A stretch of DNA of 64,000 bases from Rotaria sordida (GCA_905250125.1 CAJNOL010000944.1:1-64000); one strand, 5' to 3'. Positions 36,718 to 49,950 are shown, counted from the stretch's first letter. Program-made: numbers and translations. Notes: a model not told the origin generated them from the letters alone.

Positions 36718-37052
36718 TGTCTTTTCTTTTTTTTCTAGAACAAAAAAAAAACAAGAATACGTCAGTGAATATATAGACATAATTTCAGAATTAAACAAAG
36801 ACATACGAAAGAATAATAATGATTTTCTATTGGACTATTATCAATTATCCAATCCATATTTGAGAAAAAGATGACGTTCGAATACAATTTTTTTCTAACA
36901 AAGAAAGTCAAAATCTATGTATGAAAAATTCTTTGAAACCTTTCCTCACGAATCGTTTAACGAGTAGAAATATGCAGGGTAAGTTTTTTCCATAACCTAC
37001 GCCGTGCACTGTGGACATTAGGTAGAAAATTCCAGATGTATTTTCTGATGAT
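36718..37052. other. Short intergenic stretch upstream of PI31
   Basis: Probably holds the PI31 promoter and 5' UTR. No other feature. Confidence 0.4.
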
Positions 37053-37718
37053 TTAATCCTTTGAGGACGAAATTTTTTTTAATAGAAAAAAATCATTTTT
37101 CAACTGTTTTGTTTTATTTTATCTCAAAATAGCTACATAAAAATCCGTCTTCTTCTTTTTTCTTTCACAGGCAAATGCATTTCATTGTCAAAATTAAGGA
37201 CAGTTTTTGATGATGCTAGTTTAGACTTCTTTTCAGAAGGAAGTCTTTCACGACTTATTCGTTCACTATCGAAGCAGAGAGACTTCGCCACTGAAACCAT
37301 GTAGTTCAAGTATGTTAACTTGTCTTGAGCTAACTGATTATAACAAATGAATGAGTTGAAAATAGATGCATTTAGAAAATAAATAAACATTCGCAACCAG
37401 TTCCTTTTAAACTTACGATCGAGATTGTAGCACGATATTCTTTGACTGAGTTGGTCAACTCCATGTGAAAGCTGATTAAGCCAAAAAAACGTATTTGGTG
37501 TCCATCCATATGAAGACTCAGTAGCAAGAACAAGAGATATTTGAAAAGAATTTATATGAGAGAAGAAAAGAAAGAAAAAAAAAGTATGAGATGACAAATG
37601 TAGTCGTTTATGATCTTAATGACCTTACATATTTAATAGTTTAATGTGAAATAAACACTTTTTTCTTTACTGAAAAATAGGTGGTCCAAAAATGAGCCAT
37701 CCGTCCTCAAAGGGTTAA
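37053..37718 (-). mobile_element. piggyBac element, internally deleted, transposase C-terminal remnant
   Basis: TTAA at 37053-37056 and 37715-37718 flank inverted ends 'tcctttgaggacg' and 'cgtcctcaaaggg'. Inside, on the minus strand (about 37133-37530), a frame reads GVDQLSQRISCYNLDRK, then FKRNWLRMFIYFLNASIFNSF and SVAKSLCF. This is the C-terminal part of a piggyBac (DDE_Tnp_1_7) transposase, where the family has MGGVD-x-DQ followed by a basic RKS/KRWW-like block. The N-terminal and most of the catalytic domain are absent, so it cannot move itself. At 666 bp it is a deletion derivative, and the frame that remains is open. Confidence 0.8.
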
Positions 37719-37751
37719 ATAGGACTACACATACTCTGACCTAAGAATTAT

Positions 37752-38017
37752 TTAACCCTTTCGTTACCGTATCACATCTCGTAGATGTGATACAGAACGA
37801 AAAGAAATATTTTTCGTTCTGTCGTCCTCTTAGACGACGAATATCATATGGTATGTTTCAAGAAAAAGAAGAGGACTTAAATGATATTGGCTAGCAACAC
37901 TGACACTGGATTTCGAACACAACTGATTGTGACGACAGAATGCAAGAGAGAGAGGTTCAGCTATTTTTCTTCGTGTACGTGCAGAACGCAAGAAAATGTC
38001 GGTAATGAAAGGGTTAA
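37752..38017. mobile_element. piggyBac-type MITE with TTAA ends (266 bp)
   Basis: TTAA at 37752-37755 and 38014-38017 enclose inverted ends 'ccctttcgttaccg' and 'cggtaatgaaaggg'. An inner palindrome, 'gtatcacatctcgtagatgtgatac', lies near the left end. No coding capacity. It lies 33 bp from the piggyBac remnant but has different inner sequence. Confidence 0.75.
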
Positions 38018-40504
38018 TGATATATAAGCCTTTATTCCTCTTCTTAGCATTAGTCGAAAAACGCCGCTAGCAAGTATTAGGAACTCGTTTTACTTTGAAT
38101 TAATTAAAAACATAAGGAGAAAATATCCCTTTGGGATTCGAAATAAAAAATCATTTTTCTTTAACATCGAATGCTTTTACAGAAATAGGCTTGTAGAATT
38201 TTTCGACAACTTAAAATTGAATAAAAATTTCATAGAATGCTCCTCCATTCACATAACACTCATATAACGTTAGTGCAAATCAGCTGGAGTGTTCCAGGAC
38301 CTTCTCTACAAACTTCATATTTGAAATCAGCATCAAAAACTACAGTGAATGATTTTTAATATAAATAAAATTTTGTTTTTCACATTATATTGACATTCGA
38401 AAGATGATAAAGCTAATAAAATCTTTCTAATAGAAAAATACGCAATGTGTTCTGCACATCTCTACTAACTAGGGAATCTTTTCGAATGATAAAAAACTTT
38501 TGATTTCTTCACAAGCAGGAAATGTAGAGACTAGAAAAAAAATCAAAGGACATGAACGTAAATCTCGTAAGATATCAATTTTTGTTACTATAATTTGTCT
38601 GCTGTACTCCACCTTTCTGGTAAAATCGAAATTTTGAATTTTGACCTGAAACTTAATTTATATCAACATCTCAATCAAACTAGCTTACCGTATTAGGTGT
38701 CAGAATTGTTGAAGATATTATCTCAGAGATATGAACGATCCAAAATCTTCATGCATAACACAATATCCGTAAAAGATACTGAAACTTTATAAGCAAACTG
38801 ATCTTATTGATACATTGACATGAATAATTTCAGATCAAAATTCGAAGCTTTTACTTTACTAAAAAAAAAGAATGAAGCGTTTCACGAAAATTCCATATCT
38901 CAATCAAATCGTAATTTGCGCCCATATTCCTCCTAGGTTTTTTTTCTGGTATATACATTCCTTAGTTGTAGACAAAATTTGAGATCAAAAACTTTTTATT
39001 ACCTGAAAAGGCTCTCTCGTATGACAAATACACGAAACTTCCAAAAGAATGCCGATTTTAATTTGAGAATTATCTTCGGTGATTTTCAAAACTTCACATT
39101 CGATTTCTAGAAGAGAGAAAAATGGTCTTCGAATTTATGAAGAAAAGCAAAAATACTTGATAACTAAGTATAATAAATAATCAAAAGATATAATATTAAC
39201 TTTTATTATTTGCATGAATTGATATTAAATTTGTTGTACGTTTCAATATTACTTCTTTTGCTATCATAATAGTAACAAGAAATATTTTAAATACTAAAGC
39301 AAGATAAATAAAATTATCTAATAACATTCATTTTACTTCATCGTACTAGGTTTTTCTTTAAAAAATTGATCAGTATTTAATTTGAAAAATGCTTTTCTTT
39401 TGTAAAAAAAAATACTGATATTCAAATTATTAAAAATAGTCGATAGGATATAGATTTATAATTCCTGATGCATTAACATTTTTAAAAAGACTATAATGCG
39501 AATTAAAGTTTCAAGGACCTAAGGTCAATTCACTACTTCAATCAATTATTGATAAATATAAGACAATTTTAAGATTGGATTGTGTGCCAAAAAATAAAGA
39601 AGATACAAAATATTTCTTTTTTTTTATATTATTTGATTTTAAATTCTTTTTGAAAATTTCTTTAGTACTTCAAAAATTAAAAAACATACTCATCATATCA
39701 TTTTTTTTGTTTACCACATTCGATGATGTTCTTTTCTTATTGATGTGATGGAAGTAATGTATTCGAACAAATGTCAAAAATAAGAAAAAATAATATAAAT
39801 TACTGAATGTGGAAATAGTGAGAGTCGTGTAAGCCGATGCATTGATGAGCGGCGGCAACTGATGTTTTCAGTAACTATTTATGACAACAACGAAGACGCA
39901 ACTAGACCACTAAACCATCTGTATTGATGGGTCGATCAATTGGTTTACACCTCTAATCATAGATGAAAGCATAGTCAATAGAAAAGTGTTAACTATATCG
40001 TTTCTCATGTGTGAATTTATAAAACAAAAAAAAAATGTAATTTCGATTTCTATCCATCTCGGTGAAAAAACGTACTATTAAATTCAAATTTAATGAATAA
40101 TGTATGCTTATCTGCATTAGTTTTCGTTTAAATTGATAAAGTGTTGCTCTAACAAACTGCATATTTCTTCAGTATTCGCTCTAATTTGTCTTTGCAAAAT
40201 TTTGATCAAAATTCTTCAATTATCTATTGAAATAAAATCGAATAAACGATTTGCTTTCACAATTACCAATTCCTCACATTCTTGGCGTGTTTTTTTTCGT
40301 CTGGAAAACTATCTCTCTAAACACATATGTAATTTCGGTCGCTGTTAGTCGAAAGAAAAATTTTATTCAGAGATAAATGAAATTGAAATACATGTTGTGA
40401 TGAATTGAAGCCAACAGCAGAGACATTCACCGATTACTACAGCAACAACATATAAAACTCAAAGTTTTATCTAAAATAAATATAAGATAAGAAGAAGTAA
40501 TTGA
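38018..40504. other. Intergenic, no gene seen
   Basis: AT-rich. A phrase 'cttcatatttgaaatcagcatc' near 38303 resembles 'cttcatatttggaatcaatatc' near 28556, so dispersed repeat fragments may be present, but no boundaries are clear. Confidence 0.4.
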
Positions 40505-40567
40505 AGGACGTGGGTGTGAATTTTCTTGCACTGATCACGGATCCACACCTCTTCATGATCCCACCTG
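40505..40567. repeat. TGTGGG-type hairpin upstream of the F-box gene
   Basis: 'aggacgtgggtgtgaa' is followed by 'atccacacct' and 'tcccacct', an imperfect short stem-loop of the same kind as the others. Confidence 0.5.
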
Positions 40568-40836
40568 GAATACGAAAGATATTGTACAACAGTGCTCGGT
40601 AAGCGTCTTAAATATTTTTTTTTGACAAGTCTGGGAATTTTGAAGGATTTGTTAGAGTTCGAATGCTGAAATCCAACAGAATCCCTCTTGAAAATTTCCA
40701 ATGACTAATTTGTCGGAAGTAATGCAACGTGCAGGTAAATATGATTCAAGTAAGGAGGAGAACAACATTGCACAAAGTATAAAAGCACGTGTAATGATTA
40801 CAATTTGTTGTTTTTTCATACAACTACACAGTAAAA

Positions 40837-42667
40837 ATGGATGCAAAACGTCAGCCATCACTTGACTCACTACCTACCGAAACAATCTATCATATTTTCG
40901 ATCTTCTTCATTATGAAACGATTCTAATTTCCTTTGCAAATGTTTGTCGACGATTTCATAGTATTGTCCAAGCCTATCATCGATGTCACATTGATTTGAG
41001 TTCGATTTCTAAGTCTAATTTTCATATTATCTGTCGTATAATTCGTCCAGAAAATGTTGTTTCATTAACACTCTCCAATGACGAGAAGACTCCAGGTCAA
41101 ATCGGATTATTCCTTTCATCGTTCAATATTAATGCCTTTAGACGATTGCGTCATTTGACGTTGATTAAGATCACGGCTGAAGATCTGATGAAGATCAGTC
41201 GTCGATTAAAGTTGTGTTCGCTTATCTCATTCACTATCGATACACGAGGAAGACACATCAAATTGCCTGTGAAAATGATTACATATGCTATTCAACAGCC
41301 AAATCTTTGTAAAATGAATCTGACAATCAGAGAATCTGTATTTGACCGGATTCCATGGCCTATTGACTACCAATTACAACATCTTAAAATTCAGACATGT
41401 ACAAAAAAACAATATCTGACCATTCTTCATCGATTACCTCGTCTAAAAACATTAGACATTGCTTTATACAATGTCAACGCAAATGTCTCAACTTCATCGA
41501 CGATTCATCGATCATTGATTGCTCTCACAATGAACATTGGTTCCATGTATATGACAAGCCTCGAATCACTGTTGCTATTGACACCTTCACTTGTGCATTT
41601 AAAGCTCGTTAGTCATAATTGCGATTTTCATCTCATGTCGAATAGTTCCCGTTGGGAAGAATTTATTCAACTTTCATTACCTGATCTTGAAAAATTCGAA
41701 TTTTATTTCAGCATAGTTCATCGGCGGCAAAGTTTACTGCTCAATATTGAAACATTGATTGAACCATTCCGACGATCATTCTGGCTCGAACACAATCGCT
41801 GGTATGTCTGCTGTGAACGAAGTACAGCGTTGCAAGTCAGGACCGACTTGTACACAGTTCCCATCTGTATAACTCGCCTTAAATATCAAAAATTACTCCG
41901 AAAGGTTTGCTCGACTGTCGCCAATTGGCCAGACAATTCAACATATCGTATTTGTACACTTGATGTTGATCTGACGGGAAAAATGATGTCATCCATTCTA
42001 AAACAGGTAGGTTTCCAGTAAACAGCATGAGAGTTTGATCGGCATAATAGAGAATTTTGTACTCAACAATATAAAAAGGCAATATTTTGTTTTTTGATTC
42101 TTTAAGGATCATTCAAAGACTGTCGTGTTGTTTGATCAAGTGGCTGATGTTAATCTTATCTTACATGGAGAAAAAATATTTCGATCAATTGAGTTTCTTT
42201 CGACACTCATTGATGTTTCACGACTTCAGCATATGTCAATCTGTCTGACCACTGGTCTTAGACCAAATAACAATACGGTGATTCATGTTGGTATTCTTCT
42301 AGAACGAGCACATAATCTTCGTTCACTTGCCATACGTTGTGGATGGAAATGGAACGAATACTCTGAACATTTGAAGGGTATTCTTTCGATATTGCCTAGA
42401 CATGTATGGCATTTGGGAGTAGATATTCAATCGGCTAAACAAATGAAAGAAGTTTTCGAGCAAATCACGCATGTATCCAGTATGACATATCGATTATTCG
42501 GATGGGAATATGTAGGATTTGACAATTTTCTTGCATGGCTGACTGAAAGAGGCACAGATTTCACGTTTGTGACTCTAAGAGAGGAGCTTCATATGTGGCT
42601 GGGCAAAAATGGAAGGAAATCTAACGAAATTCTATATCCGAACAAGCGCTTGAAAACGAGTCTTTAA
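40837..42667 (+). CDS. F-box protein with leucine-rich C-terminal region, 2 exons, 576 aa
   Basis: Exon 1 runs 40837-42006 and exon 2 42107-42667, joined by a 100-bp phase-0 GT-AG intron (LKQ-DHSK). Residues ~8-48 (PSLDSLPTETIYHIFDLLHY, then FANVCRRFHSIVQAYH) form an F-box, the segment that binds Skp1 in SCF ubiquitin ligases. The rest has irregular leucine-rich repeats (for example FRRLRHLTLIKITAEDL, HLKIQTCTKKQYLTIL, LPRLKTLDIALYNV, LRSLAIRCGWKW), the likely substrate-binding part. No zinc finger or membrane segment is seen. Bdelloids carry many F-box/LRR genes of this form. The substrate is unknown. Confidence 0.85.
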
Positions 42668-45600
42668 ACGATACTTCGCCGAACTTCATAATTTACTCAT
42701 TTTTCTATTGAATGTTCAGTCTCTTTTTCGATAAATCAGAGTTTATTACGCATAAATAAGAATGTTAGACACTAGTGACAACGAAATTTGTTAAGAGCAT
42801 TGAATCATGTAGAATGTGTGTCGTAGAAATAAACGGAACTGACTTTTCTAGTTCCAGCACCGGCCCTGACTATGGGAGAGCCGCTATGTCAAATTCCGAG
42901 TATACTCGGATACTCCACATTGAAAAATATATAAGTCAGTATTGATTCATTAGTATTGGCTTGATTTAGTAAGACAAATACTGATATGTAGTTTCTACAT
43001 TGTTCACCGTCTTTGCTAATCGATCAAACAGTCCAAGAATAAGTGTGAGGTGTGAATCATCAACACATCCACGGGTTAATCAAAGGAAAGATCCATGGAC
43101 TCAAAAAATCAAAAAACTACATGTGTTTTACGAAAGTTATGTTAAAAAAACACAAAAGGAACATTTTAATTATGCAAATGAAGTGAATTTGATTTTTAAT
43201 CAAAATTATGCAATAAAATCGATGAAAAATATCCATTTTCATCAATGAATTTGAAATACATCAGTTTTTTTTATTCGTTTCATCATTTGAACACTTTTAT
43301 TTTGATTCTCTAAGCACTCGCATGTATACTTTAAAAGAATTCAAAGAGAATTGCAAAAAAAGAAAAAAAAAAGAAAAGGAGACAAGCTACAAGAAAAACA
43401 TTGGTGATGTGTAGGTGAAGCCATCGTTAGAATGTTGATTTCTTGCTTTCATGATTTTTAGAGGAGAAATAAGAAGAATTACTTTTCACAGCAACGCTTC
43501 GTCTTTTTTTTTTTTACACAAAGTATTTCAGGGTCTTCAGTAGATGTATAAGTTTCGTTACATTCTCAATGTAGAACGCAAGAAAAAAATTTAATTAAAT
43601 CAATCAATAGCTTCCTACATCAACATGATGCGTTTCGTTTTTTGCGTTCTTTCTTCATGCTCCCTTTCGCCATAAAATTTTATTTTTTTTGATTATATTT
43701 TGCTGAAGATTTCATATTTCAAACACGTTTTGGTGGTAAGTGCCTTTCTCTGGTTGGATTTAGTGTTGTTTCAGTTTCAGCTGACTTCAAGAAAAGAAGA
43801 GAAAATGTTGATTCACAGATCTTAAACGAATTTGGCCTTCTGTCATTCGTCGAAGCCAAGAAAGAAAGAAGCACGTAAAAATTTTTCCAGATTTGAAAAG
43901 AGATCGGACTATTATATTGACCCGTTACCTAGTATAGGTAATTCCTCATGTTTCTTCTTAAATCCATGTACCTATACGTATTTTTCTTTACGATCGATAA
44001 TAATCCTATAGTGTGGAATTCATATCTACTTCAGCCTCATTAAACTAATATGAAATACATAAAGTGAAAAATCTCTCGTAGATTACAATTGTTTTTCAAG
44101 ATAATTGATCGTCAGAGTAAGAATCTGTCTTATTTATTTCTGCATTTCGAGCAGAATTTTTTTTCTTTTTTTTTTATGGGCACCTCATCCTTTATTTGTA
44201 TCGTTGCTATTCCTTCGTTATTTTTTATTTTCGTATTTTGTTTTTTTTTAATTTAACATTGCTATCATTATCAGCATTGAACTAAATGGGAAATAAGGTT
44301 GTTGTATATATCCATTATATCTACAGCAGCAGATCTTAAGTATGCACGAGAATGTCGATCTGTCTGACATATGGTGCTTCTCTTCACCTATTCAACAAAT
44401 CACATTCATACGCCTGGAATCACATCCATACCGACAGCCAAAGAACTGTCGACACGGACATCGAAACCCTCAAGCATTCCAATAACTAGACCTTCATCTA
44501 CACGCTAAACATATAAAGCCACTGCAAGAGCAACATACGGAGTCCATGCAGTTTATTGTTTCGGCCTGAAACGATAAAAAATATGTCCATACTCTTCGAG
44601 TCCGTTTGGATTTACGTCCTTTTCTTCATGTCCTAGGAGGCATTGTGCGATAGAGACGACCCATCGTGCTTAATCGATGCCACCGATATTAATGGAACTT
44701 TCCCTATACGTAGCCCTAAGAGAGATATGAAAACGTCAAAAATTTCTTCTTCTAAAAGTTTTCCCGTATTGACATGTTGAAATCACACTAGAGACACCCT
44801 CATGAAGCTTTATGAATATATACTACTACTTGAAATCACTTTCGTGAGTGTTAAGCAGTATAGAGGTATTTTGTAGGTTCCAGATATACCCTCTACCTTG
44901 TAGTCAAGATTTCTATTGCTTATGAGCGAGTTATGAGCTGCCGCTTTGCAACTAAGTGTTACTGATCTCTAGCTATTAGTAGCAATGTTCAAAACTTTTG
45001 GCTTTTATTTCTGAGTCGAGGGAAAACCTTTTTTGGTATATATGAGCTAATTTGGGTAAAATGGGGATTCACTTCCAGGAAAACTACCCGGTCGTAGACA
45101 TCAGATTTTGTTCAAATTAAGATATTCTTGTAGAGAGAAGGGTTATGTGTTCATGTATAATTGACAGAATTCATTTCCAATAATGGAACTTTTCTTTTTA
45201 ATTTCTGAACGAGCTCGACTATGTTCTATATGAAAAGTCTTGCTTCTGAGTGCCTTTCAAAAATGCTTTGCAAACCACTCTGCAAAATCTCAGGCCAACT
45301 GTTGCATAGCTTTATGGCATTCAGTCTCTACTTTAAAACTACACGAGTCAGACTTCTATAGGATCGATTTCTTATGAGATCAAACTCGGGCAAAGTCGTG
45401 ATTTCAATGGAAATCATAATTTTGTGGAAGATCTGCGAGAGAAAGTTTATAAAGAACTGAATGTTTTACTAGAGTTAGTGCTCAATGAGATTCCTCTATA
45501 GCTAAAATATCAGATCTCTGGCATAATTTGTTCATAAGATATGCTGTTTTGCACACAATGAGTGAACCTTTAGCAGGTAGAATCATTAGGCACTACGTAA

Positions 45601-47757
45601 TTAATATTGTTATTTTTCTGAGTTAAAATCCATTACACGGTATAGAGTGATGTCTTCAGTGTCGAAATAAATGACAAAATGCATTGCAAACTGTTTATAA
45701 TCGACAGAGTTCTTTATCACCACTGATCTGCCGGTAGTCTCATTGTATTTATCGTCTACACTATGTATTTTCTTCATTGTATCAAATTGTATCCTCAATA
45801 TTTGCAAGATATCTAGTGTATCGGCCGTACTCTCATTGTATCCTACGTATCTGTTGGATAACATTAGTTATGGTAAATTAAAAAGACATCGATCATTATT
45901 AATAATAGCGCCTTCATTCTTTTACAACTTGGAGCAAAGTAACCCCTGAAAGATTGATTATCTAAATCAAGTGTTCTAGAATCAGAAAGAAAGGAGAGAT
46001 GCAATTAAGTTTAATTTATATCTAAGGCAACCACATCGTATCACTTAGATCCTCCAAACAACCGCGCATGTCCTAATCATATGCGTGCTGATCAGATTGG
46101 TGAATATGGCTTATTTTCTAAATTGATAAACAAGGTTTTCAAAGTGATTATGGAGTAGCGTTAAATATTCGAACACTCGGATTACCCTCTCCGCTTTTCC
46201 CGGTGATCAAACGCGATATATTAGCGATCCTTTCATACCCTTCTGCATTATGTACAGAGCTACTGATTAGGCAGAGAGATGGAAGCTATCCCCTTCCAAA
46301 AATGTCCGAATGTATGCGGACATTCTAGGCAGTTTGCCGATTTTTTTACAGGCACTGAGCAACTTTGGACACATATTCACTGTGAAACACTATGTGTCTT
46401 TCTCTACCACAAAGGGGAATAAAAATAAGTAGACAATATTGTTGCGAGGTGGATAGGGTTATGTAGACTCAGGGGAAAGGAGAAAGAAAGGAGAGTCTGA
46501 TGACAGTTCTTCTACTGTGAGAGGAACTGGATCACTGTGGGTTTCATTTTTCTTCCTTCTTCGGTCACCACTCTTGGCGCTCCGAATATGAGAACACATT
46601 CGAGCAAAATATTAGCCGCCACTCACTACTAAAAACTATTGACAAGCACATTTACATGATTCATAAACAGTCTTATAATTCTTCAACATCTCATCGCAGA
46701 AACAGAATAAAATAATTTTAATATTATAAAGCGCGAAATCGGATAAGTTAATTTAGTTAACTTTTCTTTTTCTTTATATAGTTACCTTGAGAGTTGTTGC
46801 GCTTTTTTGTGGAACAAAACGAAAAATTTAGTTCAGTTTTTCTTTTCGTCAAATAGTTGTGCCGATAGTTTTCCAACATCTTAAGAGAGACATTGAGAAA
46901 GTTAGTTTATTTTATTTTTCTTTCTCAGCATTTATTTATCCTGATTACTACTGCGTATTTCGTTAGAGAAACAAAATCATAAAATTAACTTTGGCTTTCT
47001 TGTCTTCCTTTAATTATTCCGATAATTGCCTTGCATCTTATAAGAAAAATCGAATAGCATAGTTTAGTTTGCTTCCTTATTCTGCATTTAGTGGTGCTCA
47101 TAGTTGACTAGTATCTGTTGAACAAATTGAATAGATTCATTTACGTTTCTTTTCTTTCTGTCATTCGCTGTCCTCATCGCTGTTCAGCTTTTTGCGAACG
47201 AAAATACGTTAACAAAGTTCACTTTTCTTTTATTTTTCTTCATCAGATAGTATCGCAATAGTTTTCATCATCTCTCGAAAATAATCGATTCACTTTTTTC
47301 TTTTATTCTAGTTTTCTTCTTCTTGATTCAGTTCTGCTGATAGTTGTTTAGCATTTTGTGATCGAAAGGAAAGAAGATAATTCAAGTTTCCGCGTTTCTT
47401 TTCGTCTTTCAAGAGTTTGATGTTTTTTAGAACATGTTGTGAGATGAGTTGAATAGAATGATTCAGTTTCGTTGTGTTTTCTCACGCAGTCTTATGTGGT
47501 ATTGCGCTCGAGTATGATCAACTGCTATGAGATTTTCAATCATTTTAGCAATTTAAGGTTCGTTTCAATAACTCTCATAAATGTTGTATGGTTCATAAAA
47601 TAAAGGGTTTGGCGGTGGATAGGGATGCAAAAGTGACTGGGCAACAGAAATGTCTAAATGTTAGCCATAGCAACCCAACAATCAATGCCACATATAACAT
47701 CCCCATTCCCATGTCCAGACTCACATCGACAACCCTACCATCGCCTACACCAAAATC
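42668..47757. other. Long intergenic stretch, no intact gene
   Basis: I see no gene. On the minus strand, about 44340-44700 holds coding-like patches (RWVVSIAQCLLGHEEKDVNP; LVIGMLEGFDVRVDSSLAVG) in one frame broken by stops. These may be chance or a dead gene, and the 44395-44465 part resembles a degenerate TGTGGG hairpin. At about 47600-47750 there is G-rich then C-rich sequence of the same kind ('acatccccattcccatgtcc'). Confidence 0.4.
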
Positions 47758-49039
47758 ATGAACTTCTCACAAGATCATCCATACATATCTTTGACTTGGA
47801 TCTTTAGATTTTATTGTCGAATTATTTGGATAGTTATGAAATCATCGAACAATACTACTTCGTTTGCAGCAATAGATTGCCTTCAAAAAAATATTCCGAA
47901 GAACTGTACAAATGATGACAAGTCTAACATTAGTAGTAAAACTAAATATATCTATTTTTTCATAAACCTATTTGCACTCGCTGCAATCATCTTTTTCATG
48001 GGCGGAAGGAGAAATACGACCCACAATTGGCTTCAAACTAATAGACAATGGCTTTTATATAATAATACATTTAATAATACAGATCATCAAATCCCAATCA
48101 TCGTTGATCGTATCATAGGAATGATGGAAAAATATAATATTACTACATTATCATTATTGGCAATGTTAGAAAGTCGAAAAAAGCAGAATTCTCAAATTCC
48201 AAAGAAGAAAATATGCATTTTGAATGTGGACACGAGACCCTTGGAGAAATTCAGTGATATAAGGGACTTGAGCAAGATGCAATTTTATTCGCTTGCTGCT
48301 TACAATAATCTTTTTTATGGTAATCATTAATATGAGTTTTTAAATGCTTCTCCAATATTGATGATTCTTACTTTTAGCTATTCGGCATGGTTACCACTAC
48401 CGACGAATAACAACTGCACCTATTCCTGGATATCATACTAGTTGGATAAAAGTAACTGAACTGTATAATGCTATTGAAAAGTACGATATTGTTGTTTTAT
48501 TCGATGCGGACGTTTATGTAACAATGTCTAATAATTCTATCGAGTTTTTTATGGAGCGATACAATTTCACAGCGAACAGTAGTCTTCTTATGGCAGCTGA
48601 TCCAAACGTTGACACTAATAAGGATAGCAAAGGAAGAATTACATTAAATACGGGTTTCATAATAGCTCAAAACACAAATCTGACGAAAAAAGTTTTGAAA
48701 AACTTAGCAAACTGTTCTTATATCTTTGACGGTTGTGATAAATGGAAACAACACTGGAGTTGGGAGCAACGTGCATTTAGCGATTATCTGCGAGACGAAT
48801 TGAAAGTTGGCTCAGATCTCATTATAGCTCCATGCAATGAAGTCAACGGCTACGAAAGTTCAAGTGTCGGATGTGTAGGATATTATATATCTCACGTATG
48901 GACATTTAAACAATCGATGACTCAACGACTTAAAGAAACATTGATTTTAAGCTTTATGGAAGTCTTGGAACAAAAGCTTTGGGATAATAAACATTTTTCT
49001 TTCTCTTCCAACAGTACACCTGAAAAATTATTTGAATAA
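47758..49039 (+). CDS. Type II membrane glycosyltransferase-like protein, 2 exons, 407 aa
   Basis: Exon 1 is 47758-48319 and exon 2 is 48378-49039, with a 58-bp phase-1 intron (FYG-AIRHGYHYRR). The N-terminal ~60 residues are cytoplasmic, followed by one hydrophobic anchor (YIYFFINLFALAAIIFFMGG) and a lumenal domain with several N-glycosylation sequons. The lumenal domain starts a nucleotide-sugar fold with KICILNVDTRP, then WIKVTELYNAIEKYDIVVLF and the DAD motif (a DxD metal site, FDADVYV). LNTGFIIAQNT and the WSWEQRAFSDYL block follow, a pattern seen in GT34 (GMA12/MNN10) and related glycosyltransferases. It is therefore probably a Golgi enzyme. Donor and acceptor sugars cannot be read from the sequence. 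Confidence 0.78.
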
Positions 49040-49382
49040 AGTAATAAGAGAAATGTTCATCGATTTACACACATCCATATCCTCTGTGACGAAACAGACT
49101 CTTCCAGTTGATGTTAAGCGAAACATTATCATTAGATTAGTTTTTGTCAGACACTGATAGATGCTAGAGCTGGATTTGGTCGAGAATAAAAATATCAAAA
49201 TATCATAATGCTAAGAATAGGATGTTGAAGAAAACGTTTTACTGTTTAACATCATGAAAGTTAGACATTGAAGAAAGCGTTTGGATGTGGATCCCACACT
49301 CTCGTCCAAAATATGATTTTTATATTTCTAACAATAAAATAAAGTTCTAAAAAGTATCAGAACAAGAATATATTTTCCTGAG

Positions 49383-49448
49383 GACGTGGGTGTGGGTGTG
49401 GGTGTAGGTGTGAGTCGCCTCCTCATCCTCATCCACACCCACAACCAT
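49383..49448. repeat. TGTGGG-type hairpin, best-preserved copy
   Basis: Three perfect tandem TGTGGG units in 'gtgggtgtgggtgtgggtgt' are followed by 'aggtgtgag', a short loop and the C-strand 'catccacacccacaacc'. Confidence 0.8.
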
Positions 49449-49471
49449 GCCTGCACGCCATCCAGAGTATG

Positions 49472-49570
49472 AGTGTGCGGGTGTGGGGTGTGTGGGTGTA
49501 GGTGTCGCCTTTCTCTTCAACTACATCCACACCCATCTACACTCACGCCCACACCCCGTGTGGATGTAGA
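49472..49570. repeat. TGTGGG-type hairpin, second adjacent copy
   Basis: G-rich 'gtgtgcgggtgtggggtgtg' and 'gggtgtaggtg' are followed by C-rich 'catccacacccatctacac' and 'cccacaccccgtgtggatg'. It is in the same orientation as the copy 24 bp to the left, so the two are tandem hairpins. Confidence 0.75.
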
Positions 49571-49950
49571 AATAGATGTTCTCTTCAATCACACCAGCAC
49601 ACACCCTTCCTCATTTTGATTATGAAAACCATCAGAATAAGTCAATAGGAATTGATGAATAAGATTTTTGTAGAGTTTTTCATAGTATATATGTTTAGAA
49701 AGAATCAAAAGTTTATCATTCATCGAAGCCAAGATATATGCGAAATAAAGTTTGTTGTCAAAAAAACTCTCTATGATTTATTCATAGACTTATTAAGCGA
49801 TGAGAAACTTTATATAGATAAATACATATTTAAACTTTTACAATATCACAATAGACATGCTTCGCAAATAAACGTGTTAAGTCATTTAAACGTAGAATAA
49901 AATAAATGTCTATAATTGTTAAATAAAACGATGATTATAGAGTCGACAGA

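Larger units (their letters stand above)
49040..49950. other. Intergenic with TGTGGG hairpins
   Basis: Holds the hairpin cluster at 49383-49570, listed separately, and otherwise no gene. An 82-codon frame at 49652-49900 does not look coding. Confidence 0.45.

Noticed and set aside
36840-36870. Upstream ATG before the PI31 gene (MDWIIDNSPIENHYY)
   Set aside because: Its GTATGT donor would join the next exon out of frame, whereas the start at 36717 fits the family's N-terminus.
43000-43248. 82-codon plus-strand frame
   Set aside because: Lysine/asparagine-rich with no domain; start is unlikely and nothing supports splicing.
45610-45949. Overlapping frames of 84 and 68 codons on opposite strands
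   Set aside because: Mutually antisense, no domain or splice support.
49652-49900. 82-codon plus-strand frame upstream of the receptor gene
   Set aside because: No recognisable motif, no splice link to the gene at 49951, AT-driven composition.
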